From: Paraphoma chrysanthemicola
Lineage: Eukaryota > Ascomycota > Dothideomycetes > Pleosporales > Phaeosphaeriaceae
NCBI GenBank assembly: GCA_020744225.1
Contig: JAGMWG010000001.1
Location: 2,046,001 to 2,110,000 of the forward strand
Length of the DNA: 64,000 nt
Reading direction: 5' to 3'
Each line of letters begins with the position of its first letter. The stretch's first letter is position 1. Below are positions 1 to 11,149 of this stretch, one piece after another. A program made the translations under genes and the position numbers. The notes under the pieces are model-generated. The model was not told the origin of the DNA and searched no databases. It saw only the letters and a list, made by a program, of their open reading frames with translations.

Positions 1-1
1 T

Positions 2-2059
2 CGCCCAAACATTGCCGACAGGAAACATATTGCAAAGCCACAACTGCAATTCGAACATGTGCCTACGAACGACGACACGGGTGGCTTCCGTCCACTCATG
101 GCCTCGAAACCGCACGCAAAGATTCCACTGGAGCAGTGTCTGCAGACATTCAAAGACAGCAGAGGCAGAGAGCAGTATGAGGGTTCCTTCTTTTCGTCGA
201 AGAAAGCTTACATCGCGTAGATACCCCCACCCATATCAAACCGAGATCGAGACCTACGACTACCCTGCAACTGTGTACACGCAATCCGACCCAATCCCGT
301 ACCTGCCGTTCGAAACCACCACTGCCACATTTGTCGACACCCCCGAAGCGCTTGCTACGATGCTGGCAGAATTGAAGACCGCAAAAGAAATTGCAATCGA
401 CCTGGAGCATCACGACAATCGTTCATACATCGGAATGGTTTCGCTGATGCAGATTAGCACGCGTGAGAAAGACTGGATAGTGGACACGTTGAAGCCATGG
501 CGGCGGAAGCTAGAGTGTCTGAATGAAGTATTTGCGGATCCCAGCATCCTTAAAGTTCTTCACGGAGCATACATGGATATCATGTGGCTGCAGCGCGATC
601 TTGGTCTATACGTTGTCGGCCTCTTCGATACTTACCATGCAGCGCGGGCGCTTGGATATCCAGGTGGAAGCTTGGCATATCTGCTCGAGAGACATGTTCA
701 GTTCAAGGCGCAGAAACAACATCAGCTCGCTGACTGGCGTGTTCGACCACTCACGGAGGACCTCTTCGAATATGCAAGAGGAGATACACATTTCCTCTTG
801 TACGTGTACGACATGATGCGAAATGAACTTATAGCGAAGTCCGACTTCTCGAACCCGGAGAAGAACAAGGTTCAGGATGTACTGTCCAAGTCCAAAGAGA
901 CGGCATTGCAGCGTTACGAGCATCCCGTCTACGATACAGAATTTGGTCTTGGTACCATGGGCTGGCACAAACTCATCATGAAGTTCCCCACCCAATTTAC
1001 GCCCCAACAGTTCGCAGTGTTTAGAGCGGTGCATCAGTGGAGAGACAACCTGAGCCGAAGAGAGGACGAGAGCCCCCTGTTCATCATGCCGAACCATGCT
1101 GTATTCTCCGTGGCACGGGCAATGCCCATTGACAAAGCAGCTCTTTTCAACGCTATTCAGCACGTCTCACACATTATTCGGGCGAAGGCGGACGAGCTCG
1201 TCCACGTCGTCGTGGAGGCCAAGAACAACGGGGCTAATGGACGAGAGCTTAACGACGTACTCAAGACCATTGACGACATGAAGCTAGCACGACGTGCCGA
1301 GTTCGATACACCGATCAAGCCAGCTCAAGCCCCGGTTGCGCCAACGCCTCTCCAGACGCCCTTGCTTGGCACTATTACCAAGGCGACACCAGCTGCCCGT
1401 GCCTCTGCTTCGAAATTCTGGGGCAAGCTGTGGTATGAGCGTCCGGGAGCGCAAGAACGGCCTATGTCGACGCTAAGCATTGACTTGGCGCTTCCTTTAC
1501 CACCACTAACCGCTGAGATTTTCGCGACTACGAATGGCTTATCAAATGGCGTGGCCTCACCAACAGAGAAGCCTCAGCATAATTTCGTGCCAAAGGAAGA
1601 TAGGCCACAACAAGACGAGCGTACCGACCTTTCATAGTAAAACAGCTCGGTGGCAAGAAGCGAAAGCGTGCGGAAGCCGCAGATGATCAGACGCCAGCGG
1701 AAATTGCACTAGACCCAATGCACGACGATGAAATCGTAATAGACCCGCAGGAGTCAGAAGATGCTATACGAGCACGCGAGAAGGCGGCCAAGAAGGCGCT
1801 TAAGAAGCAGAGAAAGAGGGAAGAGGCCGCGAAAGCAGCCAGCCTCAACTATGATGAACCAGCATTCGACTACGCAAACGCACCTTCAGTCCTACATGCC
1901 AACGACGATCAAGGCAAGAAGGGGAAGAAGGACAAGAAAGATAAGAAGAAGAAGAAGCCGGCTGGCTTTAGTCCCTTCTCGGGCATGACGGATGCGCCCA
2001 AGGGTTTGCCCAGGGCACAGAAGGAAAAGGCTGGACGAAGTCGCACGTTTCAGTCTTGA
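2..2059 (+). CDS. RRP6: Exosome-associated 3'-5' exoribonuclease Rrp6 (5' end outside window; apparent frameshift near the C terminus)
   Basis: Rrp6 is the nuclear exosome's distributive exonuclease for rRNA, snoRNA and RNA-surveillance substrates. The first visible exon (2-174) ends in a GTATGAG intron (175-220), and the join restores REQYPHPYQTEIETYDYP, a typical stretch before the nuclease domain. The DEDD-Y domain follows: AIDLEHHD, then HGAYMDIMWLQRDLGL with LFDTYHAAR, then EYARGDTHFLLYVYD. An HRDC-like region lies at about 985-1290. The C-terminal tail is basic (PFIVKQLGGKKRKRAEA, a Lys-rich nuclear-signal-like stretch, ending GRSRTFQS). The main frame stops at 1635-1637, but the tail continues in another frame from about 1625 to 2059, so one base appears to be missing near 1625-1632. 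The N-terminal PMC2NT domain is upstream of the window. Identity is very secure; the lesion could be an assembly error. Confidence 0.93.
175..220 (+). other. Spliceosomal intron in RRP6
   Basis: Starts GTATGAG, has a GCTTAC branch-like site and ends GCGTAG. Removing these 46 nt joins two frames into continuous Rrp6 sequence. Confidence 0.8.
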
Positions 2060-2397
2060 GTGCGATTGCATGTTCCATTCTTTGTACATATACCCGCATC
2101 ATGATACCATTCCCTGGCCGCTTTTGGTATCATAGCCCAATTCATCACAAGCCTGTCTTAGCAAGTTACATCTAACTGTAAACTACTTCTTTGATCAATC
2201 ACTCACAAAGTCAACACTGCAACACTGTATCACTTTCCGATCAGGGTCCGAGAGTGATTCCTGTCATGGAGGATCTATTCGTGAATATGTACTATCAAAG
2301 AATGTTATGTGTAACTAAAATGCAAAGTAATCCCAAACACCAAACGCTATGCAACAAGCCAACCCTGATCATAATCCCCAGCTAGCCACCGCGCCGC
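2060..2397. other. Convergent 3' intergenic region between RRP6 and the cupredoxin gene
   Basis: No coding or RNA signal seen. It should hold the 3' UTRs and polyadenylation signals of two genes that face each other. Confidence 0.5.
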
Positions 2398-2940
2398 TCA
2401 CAACGGCATGTTGGGCTGAATCCACCCACCCTGGCTCTTCAAGATATCCGCACTGGGCTGCTTTGTCACTGTCCCCTTGGAATTCTCCTTGTACTTGGCC
2501 AGCGTCTTATCCGAGTTGAAGTTCTGGTTGATGACACCACTCATGCCGCTCTGGCAATGGTTGCCAACCGTCTGCGAACAGTAGTACCAGAATGGCTCCT
2601 TGCTGGAGACCTGGAACGTGAACACGTTCTTGGCTTCACCCTGCGCGGTCTGGAAGTTGAAGCCGGAGAAGACGCCGTTGCCGTTGGCGAGCGGCTCGCA
2701 GGGCTTGTCGAAGGAGGATTGCACGACGGTGTGGTTCTTGGGGAGGAAGTGGAACTCGATGAGGTCGCCGATCTCGGCGACCACGTTCTCAGGCTCGAAG
2801 TGTAGGCCGTTGTTGGCGGTTGTTGAGCCTGCGAAGATGCGGTGGATGACGCCTGTGGAGCGGATTTGGTTGGCTGGGGCGGCGGCGGTGAAGCCGAGGA
2901 GGGTGGTTGCTGCGAGGGCGAGGGAGGTGAAGCCGACCAT
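2398..2940 (-). CDS. Secreted cupredoxin (extracellular blue-copper-like protein)
   Basis: A single exon of 180 aa. The start at 2940 places a clear signal peptide (MVGFTSLALAATTLLGFTAAA) first; a longer open frame upstream adds only a leader-like hydrophobic run and is unlikely to be used. A cupredoxin fold follows. Ligands of a type I copper site can be read in order: His in PKNHTVVQSS, Cys in FWYYCSQT, His in GNHCQSG and Met in GMSGV. Proteins of this kind are common, abundant secreted or wall-linked fungal proteins; no enzyme activity is implied. The C-terminal tail is short and lacks the Ser-rich GPI region many relatives carry, so the protein is probably free. Family assignment is strong; biological role unknown. 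Confidence 0.88.
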   Translation of the reverse strand: MVGFTSLALAATTLLGFTAAAPANQIRSTGVIHRIFAGSTTANNGLHFEPENVVAEIGDLIEFHFLPKNHTVVQSSFDKPCEPLANGNGVFSGFNFQTAQGEAKNVFTFQVSSKEPFWYYCSQTVGNHCQSGMSGVINQNFNSDKTLAKYKENSKGTVTKQPSADILKSQGGWIQPNMPL

Positions 2941-4123
2941 TTTGAGTGATAGGAGTTTTGTTGTTGGTTGAAGTGTTTTTATGTTTGTGCTTGAAGCGAG
3001 TAGTGCGATAACAGCTAGGAGATATAGAAAGATGCTATGATGGAAATGTAGAGAGATGTTGTGATGATGGATATGTTGAAGCAAAGGAAATAGTAAGTCT
3101 TATACTTCTTTGCTCACAAATTGTCTTCTCTGTGAGCATCAGCAATGTTCATTTTCGTATGTACAGCCATCGGAATGGCTCGTTGCCGTCTGAGCGTAAG
3201 CCGCCATAGCGGCGTGGTCATTTCCCTTTTTGTGGTCGGCTAAGCCTCAATTCCCCACGACCTGGTCTTACAAGTGCGAAAGACAGCGAACTTCACACCA
3301 CAAGCGGCAAGATTCGACGGCATGGGCCTCTCAGGGCTATTGTTCATCCGAGATTTGTCGAAGAATACTCCAATGAGCGAGTCGCGTAAGTGCTGATTTT
3401 GGAGGCCTGTCGAAATAGCTGACATGAGTGTTCGGTTGGCGTTGTGGCTCAGCCTCCTCCAGAAAAAGCGCGCCGCTGACAGAGACAGGACAAACATACT
3501 TAGACTTTGATTTAAGCTTATTTGACCTTCCAAGCGGCGGGGAGGCCATGTGCTTGGATGCCTTAGAAACAACATCAAGCTGTGATTGGCGTTGTGTTCC
3601 AAACGACTTCGTCCGAGCCTTGCGCGTTGTACAATTGTCCAGCGCCGCCCGGAAACATGTCGACCCGGATGTTGTTCCGAGCAGAAGGTAAAAACTTCAG
3701 CGCCGAGGCTCATTTCCGTGCCACGGGCGGGCTTTGTTTAGGTGAAGAGGACGTGCGATGTTTGACGTTTATAATCGTGGGCTATTCTTAGCCACAGCGC
3801 GCGTTTACAAAGCGACGTCGTCTCGACATGAATAGACGGGCACTCGGCATGCAGATGTTTGAACTCATCTTGGAATACATGTGTACGTTGGCGCAGCTAA
3901 CGCGTATCTTTTATGAGACAAGTTCACCGTGCAGACTGGTGAGAGCGATGTTTGAATGCGCGAGAGGCTCGAAGACCGCAGCAGGCTAACTTACGTAGGC
4001 CATGCGTTGGCGGGCGAAACTCGGGAGTTGCAATTAGCAACATGCACCATCATTCACCAGTTCGCAACGTCCAACACAAGTCAAACAATTCTTGTAATGA
4101 GTACTACTGTTCAAGACTGACCT
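2941..4123. other. Intergenic region, no gene recognised
   Basis: Open frames here are short, overlap on both strands, and resemble no family. It contains the divergent promoters of the cupredoxin gene (minus) and the SR-kinase locus (plus). Nothing else seen. Confidence 0.5.
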
Positions 4124-5540
4124 ATGTTCAAAGTCGCAAAGTCGCTCTTACGAAGACAACCATGGTCTCATCTCAATTTTCCCACATCCAGGTTCGAAGT
4201 CGTTAGCGATGCTGTAGTCCTTGAGGAAGAACAGCTTGAAGAGTTCCAGAGAGGTGTCTACTACCCCGTCAACATAGGAGATGTTTTCGCATCGAAGTAC
4301 CAGGTAGTAGGCAAGCTAGGTTTCGGTGTTACATCTACGGTTTGGCTGGCCCGTGATCTACAGTAAGTTAGTGTGTAAGTCTTATGTACCATGTATATTG
4401 ATTACCAGCGAGACGCCACACTTATACGACCCTGGAAAGTCTTCACACAAGAAGGTATAGATGAGGAAGAGTATAGTTTGTACAAGATCCTAAGCAATGG
4501 GAACACATCTCACCCAGGTTACAACCATGTCAGGACAGCACTCGACATATTCACTATACCTCGACAAGGCGGGGACCATCGATGCCTTGTCCAGATATCC
4601 ATGTGGGCTAGTTTCAAGGACCTTCTGAATAGAAACCCTTCGCATCGATTTACAGAGGAGCTGCTGAGAGCAGGGCTGTCGCAAGTGCTGCTAGCGCTGG
4701 ACTATCTTCATTCCGAGTGCAACATCATACACACAGGTTACATCCCCTCCATACTGTCGCCGGGACCTTCATTGATTTTGTTACAGACATCAAAGCCGAC
4801 AACGTTCTTATCGAAATTGAAGATCAGGATATCTTAAAAGCATTCGTGGACGCCGAAATGACATCTCCATCGCCTCGAAAAACGGTCGACGACAAACCGA
4901 TATATGCGACAAGGCAATTCGGTCTGCCCAAGGAATACGGAAAGGTTGTGCTGGGTGACTTCGGCTCTGCTGTGTGCAGTAACGAACCGCAGATACACGA
5001 CGCCCAGACCGATGTCTACCGCTGTCCAGAAGTCATGCTGAAGACGGAATGGGGTTGTCCAGCAGATATCTGGAACTTAGGAACTATGGTAGGTACTCTC
5101 TTGACGTCCTAGCAAATGCAGTAGTTAATGTTATGCACGGATATGGGATCTCTACGAAGATAAACACCCCTCTAACGGCATCGGCCCGGTCGAGGAACGA
5201 TACTTGACGCGAGCACATCTCGCAGAAGTAGTTGCAATGCTTGGTCCGCCACCTCAAGATCTACTCAAGCGCGGGTCGCGGAGCAAGGAGTTTTTCGATG
5301 ATGAAGGTAGGGCTTCGTGCTGTCTGAGTGCTGTCACTAGCTAACGAGATACCCTTAGGTAAATGGATCGCCGATACGCCGTCACCAGAAGGCCTAACGT
5401 TGGAGAGCTCAGAGGAGAATCTGGATGGCAAGGAGAAAGAAGCGTTTCTAGAGTTCGTGAGGTATATGTTGCGGTGGAAGCCGGAGGATAGAATGACGGC
5501 GAAGGAGTTGCTTGACCATCCTTGGTTGAGAGATGTATGA
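4124..5540 (+). pseudogene. SRPK-type serine/threonine protein kinase, probably inactivated (frameshift and lost splice acceptor)
   Basis: SR-protein kinases phosphorylate RS-domain splicing factors; filamentous fungi carry expanded sets. The order is kept: N-terminal FPTSRFE, YYPVNIGDVFASKYQVVGKL, glycine loop GFGVTSTVWLARDL, FTIPRQGGDHRCLVQ, catalytic loop IIHTDIKADN, DFG in LGDFGSAV, HDAQTDVYRCPEVML and a C lobe ending ELLDHPWLRDV. Exons: 4124-4362, about 4413-4736, 4787-5088, 5141-5306, 5359-5540. Two faults are visible. After intron 1 the lysine strand (TLKVFTQ) is in a different frame from RHTYTT just before it, so one base is extra near 4433-4436; no AG acceptor gives a consistent phase. 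Intron 3 (donor 5089) lacks AG before the exon starting IWDLYEDKHP; positions 5139-5140 read GG. Catalytic residues are otherwise intact, so decay is recent or the assembly has errors. Confidence 0.75.
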
Positions 5541-5655
5541 TATTCGTCCACAGAGCATAATTCCTGGTGTATGCGCGCACGGAGTGATCCGATCAAAAGG
5601 CATACTAACAGTAGTATTTCATAAAGCTTAACATTGAAAGATAACGACGCAAACA

Positions 5656-5733
5656 GTTCTTCTGTGACATTACTGGCGAGGATTGTTGATGTGTAGCCAT
5701 TTACGTGGAGAAATTTAGGTCGAGACTTTAAAA
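5656..5733 (+). pseudogene. Relic of the 3' end of a secreted-protein gene (paralogue of the gene at 7562-10640)
   Basis: This stretch nearly repeats 10607-10684. In both copies it encodes FFCDITGEDC and a stop, followed by similar 3'-UTR sequence including AGGTCGAGACTTTA. The protein part differs by synonymous changes (GACATTACT against GATATCACT). Nothing upstream of 5656 encodes the rest of the protein, so it is a broken copy of the gene end. Confidence 0.8.
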
Positions 5734-7561
5734 GGCACACCATTGCTGCGACCAGAACAGGGTCTACATATTACATATGAAGGCAGCGCCAACGCCAAGC
5801 CCGGCGAGCCCTTCAGCCACAACAGCCTGCAAGTCTGGAACCCAACCCCGCATGAGAACAAGACTACTAGAAGGGAGCCAGAACGGGACCAGTACACCTA
5901 TATCACGACTTCCATATTGATTCTCGCTTCTCTTTCTCAGCTACGCTTTCGACTGGGCGGCGACGCCCGTGGGCTTAGTCGTTCTATTCGGCTTTGCAAC
6001 ACAGCTCTCGAAGAAGTCACACGGGCACGTTAACCTTCGGGCTGTAACAGTCTAATCCCTCGGCGTACAGACGCATATTGACCAGCTTATGACCCGCTAG
6101 GCATGCCCGACGATTCAGCGCCAGCGAGTTTGGCGAGGCTGAGATTAGCAGAGATCGAACGCGGAAAGCTCAAAGATCTACAACTTGGTGCAGCGCCAGC
6201 CGCTAAATTTCTGCTGCACCAACATTCCCTCGCGATTGCGATTAACTACGTGACTGACGACTTGGTGGCCTATGTTTGTCGCTTTGAATGCTGCAAGGCT
6301 ACTATCTGGTATCGTGGGGCTTTGCTCATGGTTGAGAATCCAAGTCCCGGTTGCTCACCTGTTTGCACAGACGAGAGGGTGCGGTCGCAAGGCTCGCGTA
6401 ATTGACATTGCATCCCATTTCATAAGTTTTCCGTCAAATATGTCCCAAACAAGAGATGGGCACAGTCGGGACTAGCCTTGCAGACCTGAGGCTGTCAAGG
6501 CTGTCAGGGCTGTGCTGATGATCTGCGTGGCATGCATTAGTCTTCGCTTCCTTGCATCACCAAAAACTAGTTTAGGCAATCGGAGTCTGGTAAAGAGGTA
6601 CCAGATTTTGTTATTTGGGTTAGTAGAGAGCAAGCAGAATCTCAGAGGAAACATCAACGATAAAGCAAATGAAGCAGGCAACAATTATGGCAACATACGA
6701 GTAAGATTGGCTTTCAACTGGACCGCAAACCACGGACGACCTGCATCACCATAGAATTGGACGTACGCTGAACGAGCCTTGTGGACAAGTCTACTAGGTG
6801 CATGACGCGAAATCCTGCATATGCTCTCAATACGGACCACTTGGTCCAAGTGCAGCATCTTTCAGCGTACTCCATTCCCCAAAAGGAAAACTCTTTGTGG
6901 GTCAGACAGCAAGTGCAAAGAACGTGGCTAGCTTTGGCCATATGCTCGGCTCGTTTGAGCCTTCCCATTCGCCACAGGGTTTTCTTTTCCATACTTGCAC
7001 CCACACTCTCGGTGCGCACCTGGTACCCAGACATCTGGACCTCTCGCGGCTCGCTAACTACACGCGTGGCTAAGTGACATTTAGACTTGACCTCATGAGT
7101 TGAAGCTCTGCTATGTTGACTAATGTGTCTAGTGATCTCAGCGTCCATCCACGGCCAAGTCGATCGGGGCCTCCGTTCCAGGAGGGCTCGTTCAAACCAG
7201 TGGCATACATACGACTCCCGCTCTGTCGCCAAATTAGATCCAAAGGACTTTCTTCCTTGTATGGGACAGTCGAAGTTGGCATTGCTGCATGGCGCTTTGC
7301 CGGCCTGCTTCTACTCCAGCTGAGTTGTACGGTGCTGGCGGACATATCGATGGCTACCTGCTTAGATGGTCGACTGAATGCTAGGGCCTTCGCAAGGTGA
7401 GCTTCGAGATCAAATGGAAAGATTGCTTCGACACGTATATATACAAGCCTCACCGTCACAAGAGTAATCCCAGCATCTCCGAAGGACTTTGGTGGTCAAG
7501 AAACCATATTGCGCTCGTCGGTTACTCTGCCTTTTGTGCTCAATTCATTTTGGCGGCAATC
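5734..7561. other. Long intergenic region upstream of the large secreted-protein gene
   Basis: Several open frames of 60-170 codons overlap on both strands without signal peptides, domains or splice logic, so none is called. The downstream part should hold the promoter and leader of the gene starting at 7562. Apart from the relic at its left edge no structure was seen. Confidence 0.45.
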
Positions 7562-10500
7562 ATGAAGCCGTATCTTTTAGCTCTGCTCGCTGCGGGCTGC
7601 ACCCTAGCACACCCTTCACCATCCTTCACTTACGATGATGCCGAGTCATCTCAGACTTTCGACACCAGCCCAATCCGATACGACATCCTTGGGCCAATAC
7701 CAACACTCTTGCCCGTGGTTCATGCGCTCCACGATGGCCATCACTACGACCACTTCGTTCCAAAACGGCCAGGACATGGAGCATCATTACATTATGCCGA
7801 GGAAGACGACTTCGCAGGGCACTCGGGCGGCGCGTATGCCATTGTCACACCCAACTTCAAGCTGCATTCAGTCGTTTTGGACCATATCTATCACATTGAA
7901 GAGGTCAGCGTAGCCTCGAAAGGTAATCTTCGGATCAACTTTGGAGACGTCAATGCGTTCGAACATGGCCGCAGGCAGTGGAGCTCGCCCGAGCAGTTAG
8001 TCTTTGTCACCTATACCCCAGATTGTGGTGACTTCCATCGCAAAGACCGTTGCTACTTCCTGGCGGAGACTATTGTGTTTGACGAAGACACCTTCACCGT
8101 GATCGTCATCGGCGGGGCTGCAGACCTCGGCGATGTGACCCATGATGTGCAGCTGTCGTGGGGTTCCTACAAGGAGGACGTCTCACCGTCCCTCCATAAG
8201 CGACAGCAAAATAACAATGTGACCCTGCCCGTTTGGCCCGGTCCAGGGGATACACGAAATGAAAGGATTGGTCACGTTGCACCGACTTGCACCCCCCCTC
8301 TCGACGCCAAGTATGGGCTTCGGACAGCATGCCAGGGCACTTATTTCGATGATGATCTGGATTCACAGCTTGGCTATAAGGACGTCGAAGACTTCGCGTG
8401 GGGCTCCTTCGCCATCGATACTCTACTGGAGTCGGTTGGCAATGAGACCACATTGCGTCCAGGCATGCGGAAGCGGTTCATCAAGATCCCAAACCCAATT
8501 GCTGCTATCAAGAAGAAGATCCAAGAGTTCAAAACGTCGATCAAAGAGCTGCCAAACAAAGTCGTCACTGTCGTTAAGACGGTAGGCGCTGTCGTCGCCA
8601 AGGTTGCTGAATTTGGAAAGAACATCATAACGGGCCAGCCAACGACTGCTGAGTACGAGTTCACAAAGCTACTTTTGCCGCAGAAGGCAGATAGCGCCGA
8701 ATGCAAGAAGACGCCGGACAGTTGCAAGCCCACTGGTGCCAAAGCAGTCAAGTCGCCCTGGGACGGCGACGCCATCCTTATCAAATCTTTCGGCACAGCG
8801 CCGCAAGAAGAAGATATTGCAAAGCTCAGACAGGGTGGCAGACAGACACTAAAGCACCAATTTCTCAACATATACTGCGTGAATTGCGGTCTGTCAGGCA
8901 GCGCCAAGCTTAAAGGCAATGTCACGATCAAGATCGGCCAGGGAGTAACAGATGGATCTCTGTCTCTCGAGGCAGATCTAAAGGTCGGCGTGGGCATTGG
9001 TATCTATGCACAGATGTACAGACAGGAGACTTTCAACCACGCTCTATTCAAAGTACCGCTGTCACCATTCACGATAGGAATTGCCACGATAGGACCCTGG
9101 CTGACGATTGGCGCACGAGCTGTCCTCACCGCCAACATCACTGGACTGGCTCTAGCTCGTGCCGACGTCAAACTTGCTAAATCGAGCTATGTATGGGACT
9201 TTAAGGCTGGAAAAACCAAAGAGTCCAACTTCAAACCAGAGTTTGACCCCAGCTTCGAGGTGAATGGTAACATAGCCCTATCCGCTGAGTTCGGCATACC
9301 GGTTTCCCTCGACTTTGGTATTGACACATTTGCGACATGTCAAAAATGCTCGGCCAAGATCTTCGTCGAAACGTACCCATACATCCGCGCCAGTGCCGAA
9401 ATGGGTGCGGAGGCAAACTGGACTAAGGTCGATGGTGCCAAGTACAATTTCAAAGCGATTGATGGCTGCAAGGGTATATCTACTCGCATAGATGTCGGTA
9501 ACAAGGTTTCTGTTGGTTTCAACGGCTTTGGATTTGTGCAGAATTCCGCACTCATTCATGAGACTGAGCCGCGCGTTCTCAAGTCCTGGTGCCTCGGGTA
9601 TGTGTTCACACATCTTTCCAAAACGTGAAAGCACTGTACTAAGCTTTACCCTAGCAAGAAGAACAACACAAAGACCGCAAAAAGGGACGACAAGTTCTTG
9701 ACTCTAGACGCCCCAGTCGAAAAACGTCAAAGCACCGGAGAAGCCCAGAACTCGACCGCCGTCGCCGAACTCACGCCCTGGGTTGTCAGTGACAGAGAAT
9801 ACACGTCAGAACACAAGGAAAACGCATTCCTAAACTCATACATTGTCACTGATAATGGCGAAGATGGCTACTGGTATACCACAATCGAAGTCGCCAGCTT
9901 CGGCCACAATGGCGCTGTCTTCGCAGCCTGCGATGATGGCAACGTTTACATCATGACTAACGAAACTATCCGTGCCCTCCCAGCCTGGATCTCCTGCTCA
10001 TATCTCTGGGGCGGTTACGATGGCACCATTTTCGGGCCTCCGAATGGTGGTGTGCTACACTATTATCGCGACGAGGTAAACAGAACAGGCGTCAGTCGTC
10101 TTCGTGTTTCCGACCTAGATGAGGTGCCCTCCACGGCCGTCATGCTGTAAGTCACCTACTTCTCCAGTCGAAAGTTGCATGCCACTAACTCATCGCAGTA
10201 ATCTCGTCGCTATCGGCGATGAAGACCCGGCAACAAATGACTACGTCGTGGGCGTTGATCTGGATTCGAACCTTTTCTACCCAGTCGTTTGCACGTATCG
10301 CGGTAGCAGCAACGCCAAGATCTTCGTCGTCTCCGACCCAGTCGCCGGTCTGACTACGCTGCAATCTCCAGATATCAAGTACAGCATTACCAATGGCGAT
10401 GTGGATCGATGCACTGTGCTACCTCTCGTATGGGGCGCGAAGGCCGGCGGAGAGGGCGAGTGGGCAGAATACAATGACGCGCTGGCGGACGCTTTCGCGG

Positions 10501-10640
10501 AGTACTTTGTTGAGGTAGCTTATGCGGAGGCACAGTTCGATGACTTGGGCAAGTGGATTGATGCGTTACCGCCGGGCTGGGAGGACAGTAATGTCTTGCC
10601 GAAGGGGTTCTTCTGTGATATCACTGGCGAGGATTGTTGA
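7562..10640 (+). CDS. Large secreted protein (989 aa) of unknown function with Kex2-type processing sites
   Basis: Three exons: 7562-9597, 9655-10146 and 10199-10640; both introns have canonical ends (GTATGT and GTAAGT donors). The start at 7562 is chosen because it begins a signal peptide (MKPYLLALLAAGCTLAHP); the frame is open upstream but without a leader. The chain has dibasic sites suited to Kex2: HKRQQNN near residue 212, MRKRFIK near 301 and EKRQST near 702, suggesting cleavage into several pieces. The first 210 residues form a His/Asp-rich globular part; the middle (about 450-660) is rich in beta-like repeats and paired cysteines (CVNCG, CQKCS); the last part ends FFCDITGEDC. Large two-domain secreted fungal proteins of unknown function look like this, but no named family is claimed. 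A relic of its 3' end lies 5 kb upstream. Confidence 0.8.
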
Positions 10641-10684
10641 TATGTAGCCCTTTAGACCGAGAAGATTAGGTCGAGACTTTACAA

Positions 10685-11149
10685 ACTTTGTCACATATTG
10701 ACTGATTTTGCTTAATGAAAAGAAAGTTGACGTCTAGTTCCCGCCATTGACATTTCACTAGCCTTTCAACTGCTATTGTATCTTGGCGTCCGTGACGGGC
10801 CGTTAACATTGGTGATCCTTCATCAGATACACAAAGGCGCAGACACGAATGCTGGCTGCACCTGGTGGGTTGACATGATGGCGACGAGACACAAAAGTGG
10901 AGGTAACACAAAGTCTAACCGCATCATATGATCTAGGGCTGAGGGAAGATGAGCGCTGTTGTGCAAGGGTCGTGGCAAGTACAACAGATAATCACGTATG
11001 TGTGCAGAGTAGTGGAATAGTAATCCATGAATGCAAATAAACTATGGGTATAAAGTATGTACACAGACCAAGAAACTCAAATCCCCAACAACAACCTTTC
11101 GGTTTCGAAATGTCACTAATCCCAACGCCAACTTCCTTGTCTAGTTCCT
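10685..11149. other. Convergent intergenic region
   Basis: Lies between the 3' ends of the large secreted-protein gene and the hexosaminidase gene. No gene seen. Confidence 0.5.

Noticed and set aside
1551..1603. Possible intron in RRP6 (GTGGCC to ATAG) that would remove the frameshift
   Set aside because: It keeps phase, but the donor is poor and it would delete the FVPKEDRPQQ stretch, which reads as real protein; kept only as an alternative.
3240..3713. 157-codon minus-strand frame
   Set aside because: Overlapped by plus-strand frames of similar quality; no leader or domain.
4181..4200. GGTTCGAA-like tRNA B-box at the SR-kinase start
   Set aside because: It lies inside kinase coding sequence and no acceptor or anticodon stem pairs around it.
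5743..6033. 96-codon frame after the gene relic
   Set aside because: No homology to the 989-aa protein or any family; short and unsupported.
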